Assembly: GCA_904419075.1 (NCBI GenBank)
Contig: CAJFQM010000013.1
Span: forward strand, 1-64,000
Source of the DNA: an uncultured Clostridia bacterium
GTDB lineage: Bacteria > Bacillota > Clostridia > Christensenellales > Borkfalkiaceae
DNA: 64,000 nucleotides
Direction of reading: 5' to 3'
Made by a program: the position numbers and the translations under genes
Shown here: positions 15,215 through 25,216 of the stretch, one piece after another
How positions within the stretch are numbered: position 1 is the first letter of the stretch
How the letters are laid out: the number at the start of each line of letters is the position of its first letter
The notes under the pieces: model-generated
Database searches by the model: none
The model's input: only the letters and a program-made list of their open reading frames with translations
What the model was told of the DNA's origin: nothing

Positions 15215-16566
15215 TTAATACCCCCCCCCCATCTCATATCCAGCATCAGCTGTACGACAAATTCGTTTTCGCGAATCTCGTAATTTACGACGCCGTTATA
15301 TTTCTTTACCGTCTTTTCGACAATTTTATGCCCGAGGCCGTGATTGTTTCCGCCTCCCTTTCGGCTGCGGAGCAACAGCGTTTCCCCGCGTTCCTCTTCG
15401 TTCATTTCTCCGAGAAAGTTACGGCAACATACGACAAGATAATCCTGTTTTACCGCCATTTCAAAAAGAATGGGCCTTTGAGTGCTCTCCCTGCGGACAC
15501 ACGCCTCCATCGCATTGTCGATGATATTCGTCAGCAGACTGCAAATATCGTTCGGCGCGAACGGCAACTGCGGCGGCACGTTTACTTTACAATCCAGGAC
15601 AATCCGATTTACCTTGCATTTCTGCATCTCCATGTTCAAAATCGCACTGATTTCTTTATTTCCGCAGTCGATATACAATAATTTATCCGATACCGTAACG
15701 GCAAGATTCGAGAAATACTCCTTCAATTTATCATACTTCCCGTTTTCAAGCAAAATACTCATCGTCGTCAGCTGATTCTTGATGTCGTGCCTCAGCTCCC
15801 GCATATCGATAATCGATTGCTCCGATAACTTCATCATGGAATTCGAGGCCATCAAAAATTCATTCTCTTTCTGCAATATCGTTTGCTGCATTCGTTCGTT
15901 ACAGGCACTCCTCCATAAAAAATAATTTTCAAGAACAATGACATATATCGCCACGAGTACCGCAACATAAAAACGATTCTCCGAAGCGGGATCCCCCGGC
16001 CCCATACTCGCCGTATGAAAATAAATCAAAAAAGCCGCGGCAAATACCGGAACTTCTATCATTCCGACAAAACTTATCGAAATATCCTCGAGCTGCTTAA
16101 TCGAATATTTATACAGAAAAAATACACACAACAATATCAAAAGATAACTGACCAACGTCCAAGGACTCATGTGACCGGGAATGTGACCGCCCGAAACAAG
16201 TTCCACGAACCTCGCGCCCAGCTCCGTCACCGTGATGATCGTACAATATAAAACCGAAGACATGATCAGCCGCTGATACAAGCCGAATTTGCAGAAAAAT
16301 ATACAATAAACGGAAAGAACCAAAAGATGCGAAATAAAAAATCCGATTCCGTTTAACCCTGGAAAAATCTTTGCCAAAAGAATAAAAACGGTATTCACCA
16401 ATAATTCCGCGATAAACAAAACGACCGTCTTTCCGAAAAATATCGCCAAAGATTTTCCGTCTCGCGCAGGAGGACTTAAAATAAAGGCTATGGAAAATGC
16501 CACTACTACAAATTGGACAACAAAGGTATAATTCGTTAAAAACTTTAACAACTCTTCTAAAAACAT
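15121..16566 (-). CDS. GHKL-type sensor histidine kinase (AgrC/LytS class)
   Basis: A 481-residue kinase with six or seven membrane segments in the first 220 residues, then the H-box LRHDIKNQLTTM, the N-box LLTNIIDNAMEAC and the G-box NNHGLGHKIVEKTV. It lacks a periplasmic domain, as AgrC-type kinases do, so the signal is likely a membrane-active molecule. The natural end of the catalytic domain is QLMLDMRW. Because of the ten-G run at 15221-15230 the frame then continues 94 bases into the response regulator gene, adding about 31 residues of no family resemblance. One more G would give a stop immediately before the regulator's ATG. Confidence 0.9.
   Translation of the reverse strand: MFLEELLKFLTNYTFVVQFVVVAFSIAFILSPPARDGKSLAIFFGKTVVLFIAELLVNTVFILLAKIFPGLNGIGFFISHLLVLSVYCIFFCKFGLYQRLIMSSVLYCTIITVTELGARFVELVSGGHIPGHMSPWTLVSYLLILLCVFFLYKYSIKQLEDISISFVGMIEVPVFAAAFLIYFHTASMGPGDPASENRFYVAVLVAIYVIVLENYFLWRSACNERMQQTILQKENEFLMASNSMMKLSEQSIIDMRELRHDIKNQLTTMSILLENGKYDKLKEYFSNLAVTVSDKLLYIDCGNKEISAILNMEMQKCKVNRIVLDCKVNVPPQLPFAPNDICSLLTNIIDNAMEACVRRESTQRPILFEMAVKQDYLVVCCRNFLGEMNEEERGETLLLRSRKGGGNNHGLGHKIVEKTVKKYNGVVNYEIRENEFVVQLMLDMRWGGGIKWSLKLQSAMMNGLRWKQYAAKSQRRLSSAG
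15221..15230 (-). repeat. ten-G homopolymer at the kinase/regulator junction
   Basis: Ten consecutive C on the plus strand (G in the message). It lies at the end of the kinase frame and just before the regulator's start, where it also supplies the ribosome site. With 11 G the kinase would stop at TAT-TAA directly before the ATG. With 9 G it would stop eight codons further on. Confidence 0.9.
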
Positions 16567-16605
16567 TTTATCCCCTATCTTTGGCTTTTGTATTTGATAT
16601 GTTGT

Positions 16606-16634
16606 ATTATATCCTGATACGGGAAAAAAGTCAA
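16606..16634 (-). promoter_or_regulatory. promoter of the histidine kinase operon
   Basis: TTGACT (16629-16634) and TATAAT (16606-16611) on the minus strand with 17 nt between them, about 40 nt upstream of the kinase ATG at 16566. Confidence 0.72.
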
Positions 16635-17075
16635 GTCTTATCTTAAAATAAAAGCTCCGAAACTACGCGCCCCTTTACGGATAGGTCTAAAAATATTCCT
16701 GCTCCAATACCGTTTCTTCAAATTCGCTCGCGACGAATCCATGGTCGCTACAATGGTATAGATTTTATAAATAGAACTATAATTTTATCTTCCAAATGTC
16801 TTAAACCTAACAAAAACTGTATCTGTCTTTTATTGGTTATCAGATATTTTTGTATACTTTTTTGGTATTTTAACGCGTATATTCGGCCGTTTCATTTAAC
16901 ATATATGTATATTTTTTTCCTGTACTCTTAAAATACTCATCAACTGTAACTTTATAAATTTTTTGAAACTATCATTTACTTCTATCATTTAATTATAATA
17001 TAAGCATTAAAAAGAAGACCTATCTCATAACCTATATTTTTAATTTTATATGGTTGAACTTTTTTTCCATATGGT
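16635..17075. other. AT-rich stretch without a recognisable gene
   Basis: About 440 bases rich in A and T between the kinase promoter and the broken response regulator. No frame here resembles a known family. It may hold degraded sequence from the lost 3' part of that regulator, but I could not see any in the translation. Confidence 0.5.
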
Positions 17076-17375
17076 TTAATGGTATTTACATATAAGACCT
17101 TTACGCGCATCAGATGTCCGCAATAATGAATCTCCCCGTAGTTTCTTCCAATGCACCTCTCGGATTTTCTTTGCCGCGGAAAGTCCGTCGTAAAGCAGCA
17201 TTTCCACGTCTAAAAATACGACGTCGCAATCCGCCTTATAGTCGCTTACAAAATCCATTCCGTTCTTATAGGCGATAATTTCGATTTCCTCTCCGTTTTC
17301 CTTTCCGAATCTGTCTATGTACGAAATAAGGGTATCCCTATATCCTCTATCGTCATCTACTACGGCTACTTTCAT
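17076..17375 (-). pseudogene. truncated response regulator (receiver domain only)
   Basis: The first 75 residues are a normal receiver: MKVAVVDDDR at the start and DVVFLDVEM with Asp56 as phospho-acceptor, then GLSAAKKIRE. After this the sequence departs from the family (VHWKKLRGDS...) and stops at residue 99. The second half of the receiver and the whole output domain are missing. Its promoter and start are intact, so a short protein could still be made, but it is most likely a dead copy of a third LytTR-type regulator. Confidence 0.75.
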
Positions 17376-17412
17376 TTTTTCCCCTCGAAATTTTTTTATC
17401 TCTATATTTTTT

Positions 17413-17440
17413 ATTTTACACCTATTTTTCGTTTTGTCAA
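17413..17440 (-). promoter_or_regulatory. promoter of the truncated response regulator
   Basis: TTGACA (17435-17440) and TAAAAT (17413-17418) with 16 nt between them on the minus strand, about 38 nt before the ATG at 17375. Confidence 0.55.
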
Positions 17441-17584
17441 GTAGTTTTTTTAATTTTATTTTTGTACGCTCACTGAAAAGTTTACAAAAAAACGGCTTTT
17501 TTCAGTACTCGCAGCCCTCGTCCCGGTATTGTTTGTCCGCTCCGCGGGACGAACTTCTATGATACCGGCCACTCCCCGGCAAGA

Positions 17585-18042
17585 ACATTGAGGTCTGCCA
17601 TTTGCACATTACTCCTTGAACGGGCTCTCCGTAGCTGTTCCCCCGAGTTTATCTCCTCTCAACTGATTTCCTATATGCGCTTTCAGTTTTTGCATGTTTT
17701 TTCCGAATACATCGACATAGTAGCCTTTGCAGTAAAATTCGAGATTTCGGCATATAAATTTCATATTCCATATTAATTTGAAAGGTCGGAAAAGATTTCT
17801 CTTCTCCGACCGCGAATTTGCTGTTCTGATATATTTTAATCTCTTTTTTATCCCCAAGAACATTTACCTTGTGCTAAACTATATGTGTCGTTATCTTGGT
17901 TTTTCATTTAACGTCCTCCTTTGTGCTTTTCTTTGTGCGGTTGGTAGCCTCACATATAGTTTAGCACAAAGGAGCTTTTTCGTATAGCACGCAAATGCCT
18001 GAAGCTAAAGCTCTTAAGTTTTTCCGCCGGCATAGCCGGTGG
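17585..18042 (-). mobile_element. degenerate IS200/IS605-type element
   Basis: The strip holds a broken tnpA: an intact-looking start (MKNQDNDTYSLAQGKCSWG then stop, ATG at 17905-17907 with GGAGG) and the C-terminal part on the same strand (CKGYYVDVFGKNMQKLKAHI...NQLRGD). The C-terminal part matches GYYVDTVGRN...YIKRQLEED of the intact copy at 25627. The middle, with the HUH motif, is gone, and the catalytic tyrosine position reads His. A hairpin CCGCCGGC/GCCGGTGG (18024-18042) resembles the end hairpin of such elements. It cannot move by itself. Limits are approximate. Confidence 0.65.
17869..17969 (-). repeat. 19-bp inverted repeat enclosing the tnpA ribosome site
   Basis: TTGTGCTAAACTATATGTG (17869-17887) and its exact complement (17951-17969) flank the ribosome site and start codon of the remnant tnpA. 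In the message they would fold into a long stem with the GGAGG and ATG in the loop. IS200 of Salmonella is known to limit transposase translation by RNA structure over the ribosome site, and this looks like the same type of control. Confidence 0.75.
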
Positions 18043-18048
18043 GTTTCT

Positions 18049-18075
18049 ACGGAACTACGCAAAACGTAGTTCCGT
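18049..18075 (+). terminator. terminator-like hairpin beside the IS remnant
   Basis: Perfect 11-base inverted repeat ACGGAACTACG / CGTAGTTCCGT with a 5-nt loop, followed by TTTTCC on the plus strand. It could insulate the region, but no plus-strand gene precedes it. Confidence 0.45.
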
Positions 18076-18089
18076 TTTCCTTACAGTAA

Positions 18090-18119
18090 AAAACGGCGGA
18101 TCTTTCGATCCGCCGTTTT
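18090..18119 (-). terminator. terminator of the Cys-rich protein gene
   Basis: Perfect 13-base stem (AAAACGGCGGATC and its complement) with a TTTC loop; the 3' arm on the minus strand ends in TTTT. It begins 17 nt after the stop at 18136. Confidence 0.85.
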
Positions 18120-18135
18120 ATCGGAGACAAAGAGT

Positions 18136-18555
18136 TCAGTTGCCGCAACCGCAGCTGTTGGTCGTATTGTAAGGATACAGACCGTACTGCCGGGCATAAT
18201 ATGCGTCAAAACCGCCGTTTCCGACACTGAGCCCCGTAACGGACGAATTATAAGCCGTACAGCCGTTCGTATTTGCAACGGAAGTCTCGGAGGCCGTCTG
18301 AGCAGCGGCCAAGGGCAAATCGAAATAAATCCTGCCCGTAATAGGCACCGAAACTCTTCTTCTACAATTACAGCCACAACCGCAGCCGCAACCGCCCATA
18401 TTTACGGTATTCGCAGCATTGCCGCAGGTATTTGCAGTATTTACGGCGTTGCAGCCACAACGATTGCAAGAATTTCCGAACAACGTCGAAAAAAGCCCGC
18501 CGCAGGGATTGCAGCAGTTACAGGGATTGCACATATTACAACAAGTATTGCACAT
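18136..18555 (-). CDS. small Cys/Asn/Gly-rich protein, unrecognised
   Basis: A 139-residue protein with an extremely Cys-rich first half (CNTCCNMCNPCNCCNPCGG, then CGCGCGCNCRRR). A less biased part follows (VSVPITGRIYFDLPLAAAQT), ending in SCGCGN. There is no signal peptide or membrane segment. The pattern recalls cross-linked spore-coat and other structural proteins of clostridia, or a metal-binding protein, but I recognise no family and do not claim one. The ATG follows AAGAGGAAATTACGTT, the gene has its own strong terminator, and neighbours are transcribed separately, so it is a real single-gene unit. Confidence 0.72.
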   Translation of the reverse strand: MCNTCCNMCNPCNCCNPCGGLFSTLFGNSCNRCGCNAVNTANTCGNAANTVNMGGCGCGCGCNCRRRVSVPITGRIYFDLPLAAAQTASETSVANTNGCTAYNSSVTGLSVGNGGFDAYYARQYGLYPYNTTNSCGCGN

Positions 18556-18690
18556 AAACGTAATTTCCTCTTGTGTATTTGAGGACGAACCTCATATTAC
18601 ATTATATGCGAAAGCTCCGTCGGTGTGCTATTTATGTTTACATTCTGTCTTTCATGAAAAAGACAGAACCTATCTCTGCCTATTTGAAAC

Positions 18691-18721
18691 AAGCCGATGC
18701 AGAAATTCTGCATCGGCTTTT
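18691..18721 (-). terminator. terminator of the YjbR-family gene
   Basis: Perfect 14-base stem AAGCCGATGCAGAA / TTCTGCATCGGCTT, with the plus-strand arm ending in TTTT and an A-run on the other side. It lies 24 nt beyond the stop of the gene at 18745 on the minus strand. Confidence 0.7.
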
Positions 18722-18744
18722 GGATATGTTTTATAATAAGGACC

Positions 18745-19089
18745 TCATTCCCTTTTTCCGCCTTTCAAGGTCAGAAGGTAACTTTCTTCGAGCATACGGA
18801 AAATTTCCCCGTCGGGAACGCTTCCGTCTAAAATAACGGAATTCCAATGCTCTTTATTCATGTGATACGCCGGAAGAACGGAAGAATAAACCCGACGGAA
18901 AAAATCGAGTTCGGCGGGCAACCCTTTCAGATTGATCCAAATATGTCCCCGCCGCTCAAAAATGAAAGCAAAAATTTTCTTGTTTTCCCGATGCCTCGCC
19001 ACCGTCCAATTCGGATCGTCGAAAGGCTGATCCGCATAGACATTTTCAAATTCAAGACATCGGGAAAGTGCTTCTTCCCTAGTATGCAT
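18745..19089 (-). CDS. YjbR/MmcQ-family protein
   Basis: A small protein of the YjbR (MmcQ-like, CyaY-fold) family, recognised by NKKIFAFIFERRGHIWINLKG and the end AYHMNKEHWNSVIL...EESYLLT. The family has a DNA-binding-like fold but no settled role. I take the ATG at 19087-19089 (MHTREEALSR, 114 residues), which has AAAGAG eight bases before it and begins where the family begins; the frame is open up to 19128. It lies between guaA and the Cys-rich gene. Confidence 0.82.
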   Translation of the reverse strand: MHTREEALSRCLEFENVYADQPFDDPNWTVARHRENKKIFAFIFERRGHIWINLKGLPAELDFFRRVYSSVLPAYHMNKEHWNSVILDGSVPDGEIFRMLEESYLLTLKGGKRE

Positions 19090-19165
19090 GCCCGTATCTC
19101 TTTCACCCATTTCATCCATTGAATTCAAAGCCGAATGAATCCGACAGCGTTAAAATATAATTTTG

Positions 19166-20710
19166 TTACTCCCACTCGATCGTTGCCGGCGGTTTGGACG
19201 TAATGTCGTATACGATTCGATTCGCGTGTTTGACTTCGTTTACGATTCGGGTGCTGATTTTTTCCAAAACGTCGTAGGGAATCCTCGCCCAGTCCGCCGT
19301 CATGGCGTCTACGCTGGTCACGGCGCGAAGCGCTATGACGTTTTCATAGGTTCTGAAATCCCCCATGACGCCCACCGTCGGGCTGTTGGTGATTACAGCA
19401 AAATATTGCCAGATTTCCTCGTCCAAGCCCGCCTTCGCGATTTCGTCGCGCAGGATGAAATCCGCGTCGCGCAGGGTTTCCAGCTTTTCTTTCGTTACTT
19501 CGCCCATAATGCGTATCGCAAGGCCAGGCCCCGGGAAGGGCTGGCGCATGACTACTTTTCGGGGCAGCCCCAATTCAAAGCCCACGCGGCGGACCTCGTC
19601 CTTAAACAAGTCGCGGAGCGGCTCTATAATTTCCTTGAAATCGACGACGGAAGGAAGCCCCCCGACGTTATGATGGCTCTTGATGACGGCGGATTTTCCT
19701 TTGCCGCTCTCAATGACGTCGGGATAAATGGTACCCTGTACGAGATAGTCCACCGCACCGATTTTCTTTGCTTCCTTTTCAAAGGTGCGGATAAACTCTT
19801 CACCGATAATTTTGCGCTTTTTCTCGGGATCGGAAACGCCCGCCAGCTTTTCGAGGAACACTTCCCCCGCATCCGCTTTGACGAGATTCATGCCCAGCTT
19901 ATCCCTGAACACCTCCATGACCTCGTCTGCTTCGTATTTACGCAAAAGGCCGTGGTCCACAAATACACAGATGAGCTGATTTCCGACCGCTTTATGAATG
20001 AGCGTCGCGGCCACCGCGGAATCGACGCCGCCGCTCATGGCACACAGCACCTTCTTATCCCCGATTTTTTCCTTCAATTTCTTTACCTGTTCCGCGACGA
20101 ATCCGCTCATGGTCCAATCGCCCTTCGCCTTACAGACTTCGTACAGGAAATTTTTCAAAATCTGATTTCCGTATTCGGTATGCACGACCTCGGGGTGAAA
20201 CTGTACCCCGTAAATTTTCCGTTTTTCGTCCGCAAACGCCGCGACGGGACAGGTCCCCGCTTCCGTATCCGCCAAAACATCGAATCCGTTCGGAGCTTCG
20301 GAGACATAGTCGGTATGGCTCATCCAGCTGACGCTCTTTTCGGGGACATCCTTAAAGAGCTTTCCCGATTTCAAAACGCGGATCTCCCGTTTGCCGTACT
20401 CGCTCGTTTCGGCGTGCGTAACGGTACCGCCCAGCGTATATGCAATGAGCTGGCAGCCATAGCAGATTCCGAGCACGGGTATGCCGAGCGAAAATATCTC
20501 GGGGGAGACATGGGGAGACGTTTCCTCATAGACGCTGTTGGGACCGCCCGTGAAGATGATGCCGATGGGATTATATTCCTTGATTTCCTCTATCGTCATA
20601 TCGCAGTTTTTCAAATCGCAATACACATTGAGGTCGCGCACGCGCCGCGCGATGAGCTGATTGTATTGTCCGCCGAAATCGAGGACGAGGACTTTTTCGT
20701 GTTGAGTCAT
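19166..20710 (-). CDS. guaA: GMP synthase (glutamine-hydrolysing)
   Basis: A 514-residue full-length enzyme that converts XMP, ATP and glutamine to GMP, the last step of guanine nucleotide synthesis. The class I glutamine amidotransferase domain (about 1-190) has the nucleophile in [11 protein letters not shown] and the His/Glu pair in [14 protein letters not shown]. The ATP-pyrophosphatase domain has the P-loop [12 protein letters not shown] near residue 225, and the dimerisation domain ends in the standard KPPATIEWE. The gene lies next to guaB, which makes XMP, in the same direction with about 107 nt between. Confidence 0.98.
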   Translation of the reverse strand: MTQHEKVLVLDFGGQYNQLIARRVRDLNVYCDLKNCDMTIEEIKEYNPIGIIFTGGPNSVYEETSPHVSPEIFSLGIPVLGICYGCQLIAYTLGGTVTHAETSEYGKREIRVLKSGKLFKDVPEKSVSWMSHTDYVSEAPNGFDVLADTEAGTCPVAAFADEKRKIYGVQFHPEVVHTEYGNQILKNFLYEVCKAKGDWTMSGFVAEQVKKLKEKIGDKKVLCAMSGGVDSAVAATLIHKAVGNQLICVFVDHGLLRKYEADEVMEVFRDKLGMNLVKADAGEVFLEKLAGVSDPEKKRKIIGEEFIRTFEKEAKKIGAVDYLVQGTIYPDVIESGKGKSAVIKSHHNVGGLPSVVDFKEIIEPLRDLFKDEVRRVGFELGLPRKVVMRQPFPGPGLAIRIMGEVTKEKLETLRDADFILRDEIAKAGLDEEIWQYFAVITNSPTVGVMGDFRTYENVIALRAVTSVDAMTADWARIPYDVLEKISTRIVNEVKHANRIVYDITSKPPATIEWE

Positions 20711-20817
20711 GACTTTTCTTCCTTAATCCGTAATAATTTATTTGTCTGTAAAAGCCGAAAAATCGGCACTCATAAATGAAGCGAGCGCCGTTTTCGTATT
20801 TCTGCCTTAATTCCGCC

Positions 20818-22320
<1,503 letters not shown>

Positions 22321-22331
22321 TGTAAAGAAAA

Positions 22332-22356
22332 CGGACGGGCTCACTTCTCCTGTCCG
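22332..22356 (-). terminator. terminator of the membrane protein gene at 22366
   Basis: Stem CGGACGGG / CCTGTCCG (one G-T pair) followed on the minus strand by TTTTCTTT. It separates this gene from guaB. Confidence 0.65.
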
Positions 22357-22365
22357 AATTTGTTT

Positions 22366-23016
22366 TCAAGAGAGTTCATCCATCCGTTCCGCGGTCAGAT
22401 TAATGAGCGCGTTGAGATAATCGAGGTCTTCGGCCGGGAAGTCCGTCGCTTGCGTTTTAAGCTCCTGCATCCCTTCCAAAAGGAGTCCCATAGTCTCTAT
22501 GTCCCCTCCGTGGCCGTCGTCCATCGCGGCAAACAATATCGCCACTACCGCATTGTTTCTCGGGAAACCGTCGCGATTGACCGCAAACGCGGCTTCTACC
22601 GCTTCCGTCTTTTTTCCGAGCCGATATTTTGCGGCATATACCTGTCCGTAAATATACTGGGCATAACTTCCGGTAAGCCCCTCTTCCGCCGAACTCTCGT
22701 CCATCTCCGCGCAATACTTCGGGAACTGCTCGTCCGCGATAAATTTTTCGCCGTATTTTTCGATTGCTTCGGGCTCGGGATCTTTCGCGCCGATTGCCAC
22801 TTCTGTCGCATATCCGATATAATAAATGTTGTCCGACTGATTATAAGCGCGGTCGGCAAACCAAGCACTGGCGCTGTCCATTCCGACGTTATAGGAAATT
22901 TCCATCAATGTGGACGGATAAAGGAAGACGAGAGCCGTCACCATGACGCCGCAAAGCACAAGTATTGCCAGCAACGTACTCAATACGGCTTTCAAAATTA
23001 CTTTATCGATCCGCAC
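22366..23016 (-). CDS. unidentified protein with one N-terminal membrane segment
   Basis: I place the start at the GTG at 23014-23016 because GGAGG lies eight bases before it; this gives 216 residues. One membrane segment (about 8-32, LSTLLAILVLCGVMVTALVF) is followed by a mostly helical outside part, with helix pairs of the TPR kind (YNQSDNIYYIGYATEVAIG, YIYGQVYAAKYRLGKKTEAV). No family is recognised. It is transcribed away from the lipoprotein gene at 23134, so the two share a divergent promoter region. Confidence 0.72.
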   Translation of the reverse strand: MRIDKVILKAVLSTLLAILVLCGVMVTALVFLYPSTLMEISYNVGMDSASAWFADRAYNQSDNIYYIGYATEVAIGAKDPEPEAIEKYGEKFIADEQFPKYCAEMDESSAEEGLTGSYAQYIYGQVYAAKYRLGKKTEAVEAAFAVNRDGFPRNNAVVAILFAAMDDGHGGDIETMGLLLEGMQELKTQATDFPAEDLDYLNALINLTAERMDELS

Positions 23017-23133
23017 TTTTCTTTCCTCCGATTTCCGATTATTATCTATTTTATCACATTCCTTCGCAAAAATCAACTGTATGAAAGAGATTTGTCCGTC
23101 ATGTTTTGCACCTTTTTTTAATATAATGTTACC

Positions 23134-23871
23134 ATGAAAAAGTTTTCAAAGAAAAAGAATCTCGTTTCCACTCCCGATACTTCGGCCGTCAGCGTTCGGC
23201 CGCATAAGATTTTCCGACTCGGAAGCGCCTGCGCGCTCATATTCGCGCCCGTCCTTTTGGTTTCGCTCGGAGCCTGCGGTAAAACCGTCGATTATTTCGA
23301 TTACGTATCCGAGCTCAGAAGCAACATTCTCCTTGCGGAACAAGAAGATTTCTCGCTCAGAGTCTATGCGACGGAAAAAGAATCCCCCTATACGGCCGAC
23401 GGCATAAAGCACACGGTTTCTCCGCGCGCGGAAATCTATCTCACCGGCCCCGTCGTTACCGAGTCCTGCGAGATTTCCTTTACTTACGACGGCAAGGAAT
23501 ACGGAGGCGATATGTCTTTCGACAACGTCAAATTGGAATATTTTTACTCCTGTACGTTGGACATCTCCGCGGCCTCCTCTATTTCTTTCAACATTACAAT
23601 CGAAGAAACTTCGCTCGAAATGACCGCAACCACGGTATGCACGGATAATATGCTTTCCCCTAAGGAGGTCGTAGAAAAGGTTCAGGCGGCGGAAAGCGAA
23701 AAATTTAAATCCATGACCGATTCCAAGGGATTTGCGGGAGAAATTTATCTCAGATTGATTTATGAGGATGCGCCCTATTACTATATCGGCATCATCGACC
23801 GCGAGGGATCCATTTTCGCCCTTCTCGCCGATTCCGAAAGCGGAAAAATTTTGGCAAAACGGGAAATGTAA
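23134..23871 (+). CDS. unidentified lipoprotein
   Basis: A 245-residue protein with an unusually long, basic start (MKKFSKKKNLVS...), then a hydrophobic stretch with a lipobox-like LVSLGAC near residue 48. The mature part has alternating strand-like segments (SFTYDGKEYGGDMSF, SFNITIEETSLEMTA), suggesting a beta-rich envelope protein. I recognise no family. No ribosome site precedes the ATG, and a TATAAT at 23122-23127 is only six bases away, so the message may be leaderless. It is divergent from the membrane protein gene at 22366-23016. Confidence 0.65.
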   Translation: MKKFSKKKNLVSTPDTSAVSVRPHKIFRLGSACALIFAPVLLVSLGACGKTVDYFDYVSELRSNILLAEQEDFSLRVYATEKESPYTADGIKHTVSPRAEIYLTGPVVTESCEISFTYDGKEYGGDMSFDNVKLEYFYSCTLDISAASSISFNITIEETSLEMTATTVCTDNMLSPKEVVEKVQAAESEKFKSMTDSKGFAGEIYLRLIYEDAPYYYIGIIDREGSIFALLADSESGKILAKREM

Positions 23872-23959
23872 ATTTCCCGTTTTCCAAAATCCGCCTCTTC
23901 TTCGTTCTTGATTTTTCCAAACAAGTATGTTATAATGTATCAAAAGGAAGGTGGACGAG

Positions 23960-24526
23960 ATGAAGAAGCTGGAAACCGAAAGACTTATTTTAAGGGAATG
24001 GAAAGAGACGGACGCCGACGATTTATACGCCTATGCAAAAAGCGACAAAGTCGGCCCCATGTGCGGCTGGAAACCTCATAAAGACATTCTCGAAACAAAA
24101 GAAATTTTGAAATTGTTTTCCGAGGAGGACGAAACCTGGGCACTCGAACTCAAAGAGACGGGCAGAGTTATAGGCTCCTTAGGACTGCATAAAACAAAAA
24201 AGGAAAAACTTCTTCTGAATTATGATTTCGAACTCGGATATGCCCTGTCCGAAGAATATTGGGGCAGAGGCCTTATACCCGAAGCGGCGGCCCGCGCCAT
24301 AAAATTTGCCTTTCTGGAACGGGATGCAAAGGCGATCATCGTCTCGCACTTCCCCTTTAATTTTCAGTCCAAAAAGGTCATTGAAAAATTGGGTTTTCAG
24401 TATTGCGCCCGACTCGAAAAAATCTGGAAAAGATACGACGGACTCGTTCTCGATGAAATCGTATACGTCATGACGCGGGAACGTTATCTTCTTCTCGCCG
24501 AAGCCCGATCCTCCTCATCACAATAA
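23960..24526 (+). CDS. GNAT-family acetyltransferase (RimJ/RimL type)
   Basis: A 188-residue acetyl-CoA-dependent N-acetyltransferase, recognised by the start LETERLILREWKETDADDLY, the ELGYALSEEYWGRGLIPEAA acetyl-CoA loop and SKKVIEKLGFQYCARLEK. The RimJ/RimL branch modifies ribosomal proteins or small amines, but the substrate here is open. I chose the ATG at 23960 over the GTG at 23951 because AGGAAGG is correctly spaced only for the former. It follows the lipoprotein gene by about 90 nt. Confidence 0.88.
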   Translation: MKKLETERLILREWKETDADDLYAYAKSDKVGPMCGWKPHKDILETKEILKLFSEEDETWALELKETGRVIGSLGLHKTKKEKLLLNYDFELGYALSEEYWGRGLIPEAAARAIKFAFLERDAKAIIVSHFPFNFQSKKVIEKLGFQYCARLEKIWKRYDGLVLDEIVYVMTRERYLLLAEARSSSSQ

Positions 24527-24560
24527 AAAAGTTTTACGGAAGACATCTCCTTCTTTGAAC

Positions 24561-24588
24561 GCGCTCCGTCCCGGAGCGCAATTTTTAT
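24561..24588 (+). terminator. terminator of the acetyltransferase gene
   Basis: Stem GCGCTCCG / CGGAGCGC with a 3-nt loop followed by AATTTTT, 35 nt after the stop. Confidence 0.65.
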
Positions 24589-24823
24589 CGGAAAACGACT
24601 TTGTTTCAGGAACCGTTTTCCTTTATCGATTTCTTTTTCTTTGCCTGAAAATCAGCGGTTCCGTGCCCGAGGCCTTTCGTCTCCGATAATTGCCAAAAGT
24701 CCTTTCTGTTGTACATATTTATCTTTTGAATTTTAAGGAAAAATCATAAACACCGATAAAAGACGGCGCATATACTGTTATTGCGGGTATGGCGCTCGCG
24801 TAAATCACTTTCAGGAGAATTTT
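24589..24823. other. intergenic region without visible gene
   Basis: About 235 bases before the DUF11-type gene. No credible reading frame; it presumably contains that gene's promoter, but no hexamer pair is convincing. Confidence 0.4.
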
Positions 24824-25216
24824 ATGGCAAAAGTTACATTGACCAACCAGGCAGATTTCGCAGGGACGTACGGCGCGGCGGAAAATCCCGTCACGTTTTC
24901 CAGCAATCAGGTCAGCACCACAATTATTCAAGGTCTGACCGCGACCAAGACGGCCGATAAAGAATTTTGGGTAGACGGCCCCCTCCTTTATACGATTCGG
25001 ATTCAAAACAGTTCCGGGGATACCTTCTCGAAGGGCGTCCTGAAAGATACCCTCGACTCTATCGTCACCTTAGATACAACTTTCGGAGTCAAAATCAATG
25101 ATTCCGCGACCTCTGATTTTACGTTTAACGGCGGCGTTTTGAGCGTAAATCTGCCGGACATGGCGGACGGAGGAACGCTCACCGTCACCTTTCAGGTTAT
25201 TCAAACCACTCCGTAA
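24824..25216 (+). CDS. DUF11-type conserved-repeat protein
   Basis: A 130-residue protein with a single domain of the DUF11 kind (surface-protein repeat): TATKTADKEFWVDGPLLYTI then RIQNSSGDTFSKGVLKDTL and a final GGTLTVTFQVIQTTP. A CAGGAG ribosome site precedes the ATG. Curiously there is no signal peptide and no anchor, unlike most proteins with this domain. It may be a fragment of a longer surface protein or an internal structural protein. Confidence 0.72.
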   Translation: MAKVTLTNQADFAGTYGAAENPVTFSSNQVSTTIIQGLTATKTADKEFWVDGPLLYTIRIQNSSGDTFSKGVLKDTLDSIVTLDTTFGVKINDSATSDFTFNGGVLSVNLPDMADGGTLTVTFQVIQTTP

